Source of the DNA: a virus
Length of the DNA: 21,154 nt
Strand: one strand, 5' to 3'
Virus record (IMG/VR): IMGVR_UViG_3300017962_000151
Span: 1 to 21,154 of that record
Shown here in pieces: positions 1 to 5,531 of the stretch (positions are counted from its first letter, which is position 1; the number at the start of each line of letters is the position of its first letter). The position numbers and the translations under genes were made by a program. The notes beneath the pieces are model-generated. The model saw only the letters and a program-made list of their open reading frames with translations. It made no database searches and had not been told where the DNA came from.

Positions 1-999
1 ATCAGTTGCCTGAAGTGGTTCTGGTTTGATAATATCAATGAAATCAAATCTCATCTCCTTAAAATCATCTCTCCAGTTAGAAAAATCATATCCTTCTTTT
101 TTAGTCTTATTACCCCAGTTTGCTGCACCAACCTTACGACATTTGACTAGAGCACCGGATGCATATGCACTTGGCCAAACAGAATAACGTGACTTTACTT
201 TCTTATAGCAAGCGTCTTTTTCACCCTTTCCTTCAGTTACTATTTTTGCCGCACCTTTTCTTTCTGGATTTGGATCTTCTTTACGCTTCTTCTTCGCTCT
301 TCTTTCTCTTTCATCCTTACTCATTGATGCACGATCATCCGCATCACGGCAGAAAGGTTTGGTATTCTGACCTGGTTGTTTAGCGCAAGGTTTACCATCA
401 TATTTACCACCTGTTTGAACCCATCCACCACCTTTAAACCAGTCACGAAGTGAATAACCAGGATCTTTTGCAGATTTACCATCTCTCTTCTCTGCAATTG
501 TCTCTTCATTAGTCACATAATCTGCTGCAGTATCAATATAATCTGCTGCTTTGGTAATTTTAGATTGAACCCATGCTTGCAGATTACCCTCACCTTTTTT
601 ACCCATCTTCTTCTGAAGACGTTTTGCAGCATTCTGAATAGTTTTTACTTCAGATCGAGCCATGGAATACTCGTGATCTTTTTTCTTTTCCTCGTTCACT
701 TTCTTTCTTCCTTGACAGTGTGCTCTTTGAGAAAACCCCTTTGGGTTGTTGCAATCAATTGATCGTTTATATTTTGCACTCCATGCTTCCGATACTCCTC
801 CGCCATTAGTGCTCCCAGAAGAGTCCCCGCTCCCATCTCCATTGCCATTTGCACCATTTCCATTTTTTTTCTTCTCCTCTGTTTCCTCATCATTTTCGCG
901 ACGAAGCCATCCACCCAAACCAACACGATATCCAGTTGGAATCTTTTTACACTTTTTGTCACGATAGCAGTAATAATAACCCTGCTTACACGTTTTCAT
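1..999 (-). CDS. Cys-containing basic mosaic protein after gp16 (3' end outside window)
   Basis: The frame opens at the ATG at 999 and stays open for 333 codons to the window edge, so the C-terminus is missing. The start lies inside the end of gp16 (14-base overlap). Four short Cys-bearing blocks are visible. Residues 4-28 have the spacing C-x6-C-x5-C followed by IPTGYRVG. An acidic then Gly/Asn/Ser-rich linker covers about 36-70. Residues 74-99 contain SIDCNNPKGFSQRAHC and GRKK. Residues 182-253 contain SLRDWF, GGWVQTGGKYDGKPC, a second Cys at 217 and a basic tail with DPNPERKGAAK. Residues 263-296 contain ACYKKVKSRYSVWPSAYA and KCRKVGAANWG. From memory, these blocks occur separately or together in proteins of T4-like cyanophages, and the last resembles a domain (possibly DUF5872) also seen in giant viruses. 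Function is unknown. Paired Cys and high charge make metal or nucleic-acid binding possible, but that is inference. In T4 this slot is gp17. Confidence 0.85.
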   Translation of the reverse strand, partial: MKTCKQGYYYCYRDKKCKKIPTGYRVGLGGWLRRENDEETEEKKKNGNGANGNGDGSGDSSGSTNGGGVSEAWSAKYKRSIDCNNPKGFSQRAHCQGRKKVNEEKKKDHEYSMARSEVKTIQNAAKRLQKKMGKKGEGNLQAWVQSKITKAADYIDTAADYVTNEETIAEKRDGKSAKDPGYSLRDWFKGGGWVQTGGKYDGKPCAKQPGQNTKPFCRDADDRASMSKDERERRAKKKRKEDPNPERKGAAKIVTEGKGEKDACYKKVKSRYSVWPSAYASGALVKCRKVGAANWGNKTKKEGYDFSNWRDDFKEMRFDFIDIIKPEPLQATD

Positions 1000-1438
1000 T
1001 CTTACCGGAATTGGGGTTACTATTATTTATGAAACCTTGTTTTAATAGTTTTGATAGTTCTGCGGTTGATCCTACAAATAGTGCATTATTTGTAACATTG
1101 TTATTTGTTGTGGTTCTTTCACTGTTTTCCTCAATATCTTTCATTTTTTTCTGCAGATCAACCAGTTTATCAGTGGTATCAGCAACACTTTTTATAAGTT
1201 GTCCGGCAACTTCATATGCTCTGGCACTACCACCTTCTCCAGCAACCTCCATAATTCCGTTGATTGCTTCTTGACCTTTTTCTATTAATGAATATAGATT
1301 TGCACGACTATATTCATAATCTTTTTTTAGATCATGGGGTTTTTCTACTGGTTTAATTTCAGTAACTTCTTTTTCGACCTCAACAATTTCCGTTTCGGTA
1401 TTGAGTGCTTTACTTATAGAATTAAATTTTTCATCCAT
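986..1438 (-). CDS. 16: Small terminase subunit, T4 gp16-like
   Basis: This 150-residue protein is close in length to T4 gp16 (164). The small terminase forms a ring that regulates the gp17 motor during headful DNA packaging. Two segments align with T4 gp16 by eye. Residues 40-102 are a helical region ending LQKKMKDI, against LHKDMKDI in T4. Residues 113-130 contain NNVTNNALFVGSTAEL, against a T4 segment ending ATVFMGSPTEL. The N-terminal 35 residues are acidic and Lys/Glu-rich with little visible conservation. The ATG follows the gp15 stop by four bases, and I see no strong ribosome-binding site, so coupled translation is likely. The end overlaps the next gene by 14 bases. In T4, gp17 follows directly; here another gene is interposed. 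Confidence 0.92.
   Translation of the reverse strand: MDEKFNSISKALNTETEIVEVEKEVTEIKPVEKPHDLKKDYEYSRANLYSLIEKGQEAINGIMEVAGEGGSARAYEVAGQLIKSVADTTDKLVDLQKKMKDIEENSERTTTNNNVTNNALFVGSTAELSKLLKQGFINNSNPNSGKNENV
1024..1031 (-). promoter_or_regulatory. Possible late promoter (CATAAATA) inside gp16
   Basis: On the minus strand the sequence reads CATAAATA, seven of eight bases of the T4 late consensus TATAAATA. It ends 24 bases before the ATG at 999 of the mosaic gene. It lies within the gp16 C-terminal codons (Ile-Asn-Asn), so it may be a chance match in AT-rich coding DNA. Relaxed NATAAATA forms have been proposed for cyanophage late promoters. Confidence 0.35.
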
Positions 1439-1442
1439 AACA

Positions 1443-2489
1443 TCACAGATCTAATTTTCTAGTGGGACTAAAATCAGCACCACTCTCAAAAAAGTCTGTG
1501 CTTTCATCAAATCCAAAACTATCGCCAGGTACAATCAACGCATCATCTGCGCTGTTCAGTAGATTTACTTTAGTTCCAACACTATGTTCACCGGCAATTG
1601 TAGAATCATATGCCCTCTTAACAGTAATAGTATTACTTGTCTTTTTAGTAATTTTCATAATCTCACTATTAACAACGACCCTATCGTTAACAGATAGTGA
1701 AGAAGTATCATTAACTGTGAGAATCGTTTCCGTAAGATCAACGTTTTCCGCTAGAAGAGCATGATCACCTGCATCATAATCTTTTCTTGCAGTTGGTGTG
1801 GCAGTATATCTGACTTCCCTCTTTGATCTTAAAGTATCAGTATCGGTATAGTAATCAACCTGAACCTTGCGGATAATTCCATCAGTACTATCTGCAATTG
1901 GACCGAATAGATACGTTTTTGCGGTAAATTGTAATGTATAAATTAATGCTCTTCTGGTGGAGAAATCTCCCTCATAATCATCCTGAAAACTTATACTATC
2001 CAGTACAATTGGCACATCTCTTTTTTCCCCAATGGAATCAATGAGTTCGATAGTGATATTAAATGCTGGTTGGAAATATGGTAAAATTTGCTCAATAATT
2101 TGTAGTGCATCATCATTTAGTTTGGTCATAATATTCAGTTCAAATCCCAAATTATATGGAACTGGCATGAATACTTTTTTAATTCTATTATTATCGTCTG
2201 TTGTTTTAAAAGTTTGAGTTACAGAAACTTTTCTTGATGGATCATATGAGATGTTATTCATCTCAAATGACATTCTTGGCAGCGACATTGTAACTGCCTT
2301 GTTTAATTCTGCCTGTTGCTCAATTCTTGCCAAGAATTTTTGAGCAGGACCATATGCAAGTGGAACTTTAATTTCACTCAAGTCTGCATTGTTGCCATCT
2401 TTATGTTTTACATAGATGTTATTAAACAGTGTTCCGAAAGAAACAACTGTTTTTCTAACTATCTCGTGATAAAAATAAGTTCCTAACAT
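1443..2489 (-). CDS. 15: Tail sheath stabilizer and completion protein, T4 gp15-like
   Basis: T4 gp15 caps the tail tube and sheath as a hexamer and joins the tail to the neck. The family signature is clear: an N-terminal YFYHEIVRKTVVSFGTLF segment at residues 5-22, and LQIIEQILPYFQPAFN at 129-144, against QIVEQILPYFQPHFN in T4. A further family-like stretch ending at IIRKVQVDYY covers about 160-214. At 348 residues it exceeds T4 gp15 (272). The extra length is mostly after residue 240. Residues about 252-310 form a compact module with ILTVNDTSSLSVNDRVVV, IMKI and TITVKRAYDSTIAGEHSVGT, which resembles a segment of the giant protein at 8654-15736. The start codon overlaps the gp14 stop (TAATG). 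The core assignment is firm; the role of the extra module is unknown. Confidence 0.95.
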   Translation of the reverse strand: MLGTYFYHEIVRKTVVSFGTLFNNIYVKHKDGNNADLSEIKVPLAYGPAQKFLARIEQQAELNKAVTMSLPRMSFEMNNISYDPSRKVSVTQTFKTTDDNNRIKKVFMPVPYNLGFELNIMTKLNDDALQIIEQILPYFQPAFNITIELIDSIGEKRDVPIVLDSISFQDDYEGDFSTRRALIYTLQFTAKTYLFGPIADSTDGIIRKVQVDYYTDTDTLRSKREVRYTATPTARKDYDAGDHALLAENVDLTETILTVNDTSSLSVNDRVVVNSEIMKITKKTSNTITVKRAYDSTIAGEHSVGTKVNLLNSADDALIVPGDSFGFDESTDFFESGADFSPTRKLDL

Positions 2490-4435
2490 TAATATACACC
2501 AAAGGGATTTGATTCAGTAAAATCTAAGATATCATCTGCCTCAGACTCAATCTCATCGTTTTCAGTATATTTATCATATGTATCATCAGCACTATATGAA
2601 CTTACTGAATAAGTTGCAGATGATGCAGAACCAACTACATTTTCACCCTCTCTAAATGTTCCACTAACGTAAGAAATTTTGAGGACATTTGACCTATCAT
2701 CCCAAGATTTGACTCTTGCGGTTGCTCCAGAATCTGATCCAGTGATAACCTCATTAAATTGATAAGTGCCAATTCCAACGATCGTAGTTGGATTGGAAAT
2801 AGTAACAGTTGGGTTTGATAAGTATCCTGATCCAGGATTTGTAATTCTGATTGCACTTACCTGATCACTACTATTTACAATTGCAACAGCGGTTGCTTGG
2901 ACAGCACCTGGATTCTTGAATTGATTCTCATTGGATATCGTAACTGTTGGTGCATCTGCATGAGGAGACTTGGTATATCCACTGCCAGGATTTGTTATTG
3001 TAATACTACTAATAGTAGAACCGGCACTTACAACTGCTGTTCCTGTTGCGGTTGTTCCCGTGACTGTTTGAACTGAATCAACCATTAATCGGAAGTTATC
3101 ACTTCCACTTCCACCTCTTGCTTCATAGAAATCATTAGACGGATTGGAACTCACTTCAAATTCATAACCACCATAGACAGTTGTAAATCCGGTTACACCA
3201 CCACTTCCATTAACAGAATCGATACGGATTATTGCTTCTGTTCCACCCATGCTTACATTGTTTGGAACCAATCTAACAGTTTCATTTACTTGATATCCAC
3301 TACCAGCGTTCACAGATCTTATCGAATCAAGAACACCAGACCTTGTAGGTGTAGATATTGTTACTGTTGGTGCTGCAACATATGCTTGACCACCAGACGT
3401 TATAGTAAATTCTGTAATAGTTCCACTAGCACCTACTGTTGCGGTTGCCGTTGCTCCTGGATCAGGTCTAGCAATTGTAACAGTAGGTACTAATGGGTAA
3501 CCTGCTCCACCAGAGTCTACTGTAATTGCAGTAACTCCAGTGGAACCCAATCCAACTGTTGCAGTATTAATCGAACAAGTTGCAGCTGCACCTGTTCCAC
3601 CGCCACCTTGGATTAAAATATTTGGAATTGTTGTGTATCCAGCACCTGCATTGGTTATTAAAATTTCTTTAAGAGAAGTGATTCCACCTTTTGTTGTTAG
3701 CACACCAACTGCGGTTGCCGTTGTTCCTGTATTATCTAATGGATCCTCAAAAGTAATTAAAGGTGGTGAAGTAAACCCAGATCCATCATTATTAAGGAAT
3801 ATTTCTCTAATATAACCAGTATTGATAAGTGCAGATGCTTCTGCAGTAACACCAACACCAATCATTCTTAGTGTGGTAATATATCCTTCTTCCTCTACCT
3901 GTCTATCAATATCAGAAATGGACGTATCAATAACTTCATCTTCATATTCGAAGAGTTCACACTTTAATTGATAAACATAATTTTTCCCTAATTGATAAAA
4001 AGGATCTTCATGCTCTACAAACTTAACTTCAAATAACCTTTGACCTAGTGGAAAATAAATTAAATCTCCTTCTCTAGGTCTAGTTGACAGTGGAACTTCA
4101 CTATCCGGTTCTGCCGCTAGAAAGGGGGATATAAAATCTTCGAATCTTTCTTTTGAGATAGTTAAAGTTACTTCATCTTTAAGTGACATTCCAAATTTTG
4201 TTAGAATATCTCCACCACCAGCATATCCCTCATATGTATTAACATATGCTTCAATAGAGTAATTATCATCAAACTTAGATGACTCTACCTCAGTAAATAT
4301 ATTATCTACATTGATTAATTTTCTTGGGATGTATGTAACTTCTACACCATACATCCTTAACTGTTCATTGATCAGAGATTGTACTAACCTCTGTTCAGAA
4401 CTAGAACCTTGAAGAAAAAAGGGATTTAATGCCAT
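2489..4435 (-). CDS. 14: Neck protein, T4 gp14-like, with large internal repeat insertion
   Basis: T4 gp14 (256 residues) forms the lower neck with gp13 and joins the DNA-filled head to the tail. Here the gp14 core is recognisable over residues about 20-170: YGVEVTYIPRKLI, EAYVNTYEGY, FGMSLKDEVTLTIS, EGDLIYFP at 122-129 and DPFYQLG at 144-150, each matching T4 gp14 closely. A short C-terminal piece (630-648, ending FTESNPFGVY) recalls the T4 end (DTFESPFD). Between them lies an insertion of roughly 400 residues, mostly repeats of about 40-70 residues of the form GxGY...P.VTI, then a segment with GSDSGATARVKSW and GTFREGENVVG. Total length is 648. The start overlaps the gp13 stop (TAATG). The neck role follows from the core; the insertion is probably exposed on the neck surface, which is inference. 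Confidence 0.93.
   Translation of the reverse strand: MALNPFFLQGSSSEQRLVQSLINEQLRMYGVEVTYIPRKLINVDNIFTEVESSKFDDNYSIEAYVNTYEGYAGGGDILTKFGMSLKDEVTLTISKERFEDFISPFLAAEPDSEVPLSTRPREGDLIYFPLGQRLFEVKFVEHEDPFYQLGKNYVYQLKCELFEYEDEVIDTSISDIDRQVEEEGYITTLRMIGVGVTAEASALINTGYIREIFLNNDGSGFTSPPLITFEDPLDNTGTTATAVGVLTTKGGITSLKEILITNAGAGYTTIPNILIQGGGGTGAAATCSINTATVGLGSTGVTAITVDSGGAGYPLVPTVTIARPDPGATATATVGASGTITEFTITSGGQAYVAAPTVTISTPTRSGVLDSIRSVNAGSGYQVNETVRLVPNNVSMGGTEAIIRIDSVNGSGGVTGFTTVYGGYEFEVSSNPSNDFYEARGGSGSDNFRLMVDSVQTVTGTTATGTAVVSAGSTISSITITNPGSGYTKSPHADAPTVTISNENQFKNPGAVQATAVAIVNSSDQVSAIRITNPGSGYLSNPTVTISNPTTIVGIGTYQFNEVITGSDSGATARVKSWDDRSNVLKISYVSGTFREGENVVGSASSATYSVSSYSADDTYDKYTENDEIESEADDILDFTESNPFGVY
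2568..2575 (-). promoter_or_regulatory. Possible late promoter (GATAAATA) upstream of gp15
   Basis: The minus strand reads GATAAATA, a one-base variant of the T4 late box, about 79 bases before the gp15 start and inside gp14 codons. AT-rich coding DNA makes a chance match likely. Confidence 0.2.
2785..3825 (-). repeat. Seven degenerate GxGY / PxVTI repeats inside gp14
   Basis: The gp14 insertion holds about seven protein-level repeats with the pattern I-x2-I-x-I-x3-G-x-G-Y/F-x3-P-x-V-T-I. Clear copies include ILITNAGAGYTTIPNILI, ITVDSGGAGYPLVPTVTI, FTITSGGQAYVAAPTVTI, ITITNPGSGYTKSPH and IRITNPGSGYLSNPTVTI, with weaker copies at about residues 209 and 370. They are separated by Gly/Ala/Thr-rich linkers such as GATATATVG. 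The repeats are diverged at the DNA level. Confidence 0.85.
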
Positions 4436-5277
4436 TATCCAATAAGATCGAGAGGTGGTAATTCATGCTCTAGAGACATGGTTTGTTTTAGTTGCTCTAG
4501 TTCTCTTTCAGCATCTTCATAAATTTCTCTACCATTTAATTCAATTCCACCAGGAAGTTTAACGCCTCTAAACTTAATTAGATTTTGCCCCCATTGCCTT
4601 TTCATTAAAGCGGTCAAATATTTTTTAACAAAACTATCATTATAGACTTGGGTGAATGATGCTGGATCCAATGCTCTATAACAATCAATAATTAAGAAAT
4701 TGCCAGCAGTTTGTGCATTCCAATCAATATCAAGATACATTCTATCTTGACGCTTATTAAATCTAATTTGCTTATCCGTTGTTAATAAGAAATCAATATC
4801 TTCCAAATAACTCTTTGTCATTGCATATTGCAATAACTCTACGGAATTAAAGTAATATAAATCATTTAAAAATAGTTGATATTTGATGCTAAACATTCCA
4901 CCTGAAATGCTACTAGTATCAAACTTAAATACCCTTTCAATTCCAATCACAGAATCTGGAACTTGGATAAAATTGGAATTCTCATAAAAACTTGATGTAA
5001 AGTTTCCAGAACCACTATCAACAGATGTTGCCGTAGTGGTTACAATACCAACGCCCGTTGTTCCACTTGCCTTTCCTCTATCAATGTCTGCTTGTTGCAG
5101 TTCATATTTAAGGAACATTCTCTCAACACCATCAAAGTGCCTTTCATTAAAATATTGAATTGCATCATCTACTAGATCATCAATTTGATCATCATCAATA
5201 TTGATTTCTAAAACGGGCGCACCTAAACGCCTTAAGCAATAGTCAATAAGTCCTTGGCGTGTTGATGGTTTTGCCAT
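4435..5277 (-). CDS. 13: Neck protein, T4 gp13-like
   Basis: gp13 is the neck protein that, with gp14, completes the portal end of the filled head so that the tail can attach. Of 280 residues (T4 about 309), the N-terminal segment RQGLIDYCLRRLGAP and the acidic segment around DDLVDDAIQYFNERHFDG (residues 33-50) match T4 gp13 (YVLRRLGSP; AVDDALEFYHEYHYHG). So do FIQVPDSVIGIERVF at about 103-117, YLTALMKRQWGQNLIKF at about 220-236, LPGGIELNG next to it, and the end ELPPLDLIG. A Gly/Thr/Ser-rich stretch at about 68-101 looks like a small lineage insertion. It starts on a TAATG overlap with the coiled-coil gene upstream and ends on a TAATG overlap with gp14, so the set is translationally coupled. 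Confidence 0.95.
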   Translation of the reverse strand: MAKPSTRQGLIDYCLRRLGAPVLEINIDDDQIDDLVDDAIQYFNERHFDGVERMFLKYELQQADIDRGKASGTTGVGIVTTTATSVDSGSGNFTSSFYENSNFIQVPDSVIGIERVFKFDTSSISGGMFSIKYQLFLNDLYYFNSVELLQYAMTKSYLEDIDFLLTTDKQIRFNKRQDRMYLDIDWNAQTAGNFLIIDCYRALDPASFTQVYNDSFVKKYLTALMKRQWGQNLIKFRGVKLPGGIELNGREIYEDAERELEQLKQTMSLEHELPPLDLIG

Positions 5278-5528
5278 TATCCAACCTCTGCGTTTTGGTA
5301 ATCCTCAGATTTTTTAGATCTTGGTTTTGGTGTTGATGGAGTTTCTTTTTTTGAGTTTTGCTCCTCTAGCAAACGCATCAATATCGAATCTTTTTCACTC
5401 TCAAGAGTTTTGAGATCATTAGTAAGTGTTTGTACTTTTGCCTCTAATAAAACGTTTTGGTTTGCTAGTGTTGCTAATTTTTGATTATACAAATTCACCA
5501 ACACATTAATGTCAACTTCACGATTCAT
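5277..5528 (-). CDS. Small coiled-coil protein between fibre-like gene and gp13
   Basis: This 83-residue protein is not a family I can name. Residues about 5-60 show heptad-like Leu/Ile/Val spacing (VLVNLYNQKLATLANQ, then VLLEAKVQTLTNDLKTLE), consistent with a continuous coiled coil. The tail at 61-83 is Lys/Ser/Pro-rich and probably disordered (TPSTPKPRSKKSEDYQ). The ATG lies three bases beyond the stop of the 828-residue gene, and a GGAGGA about 12 bases upstream, inside that gene's last codons, is the likely ribosome-binding site. The stop overlaps the gp13 start. Its position resembles that of wac (fibritin, also a coiled coil) in T4, so a neck or collar role, or an assembly chaperone role, is possible, but this is only positional inference. 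Confidence 0.8.
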   Translation of the reverse strand: MNREVDINVLVNLYNQKLATLANQNVLLEAKVQTLTNDLKTLESEKDSILMRLLEEQNSKKETPSTPKPRSKKSEDYQNAEVG

Positions 5529-5531
5529 GGT

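Noticed and set aside
159-383. Short plus-strand open frames in 159-1274
   Set aside because: They run antisense to the continuous minus-strand frame 999-1 and to gp16, with low-complexity Phe/Leu/Ser composition expected of shadows.
696-962. Minus-strand 88-codon frame in 696-962
   Set aside because: It lies in a different frame over the mosaic gene, whose own frame carries recognisable motifs throughout.
2635-2856. 73-codon minus-strand frame inside gp14
   Set aside because: It is out of frame with the well-supported gp14 and has no recognisable motif or ribosome-binding site.
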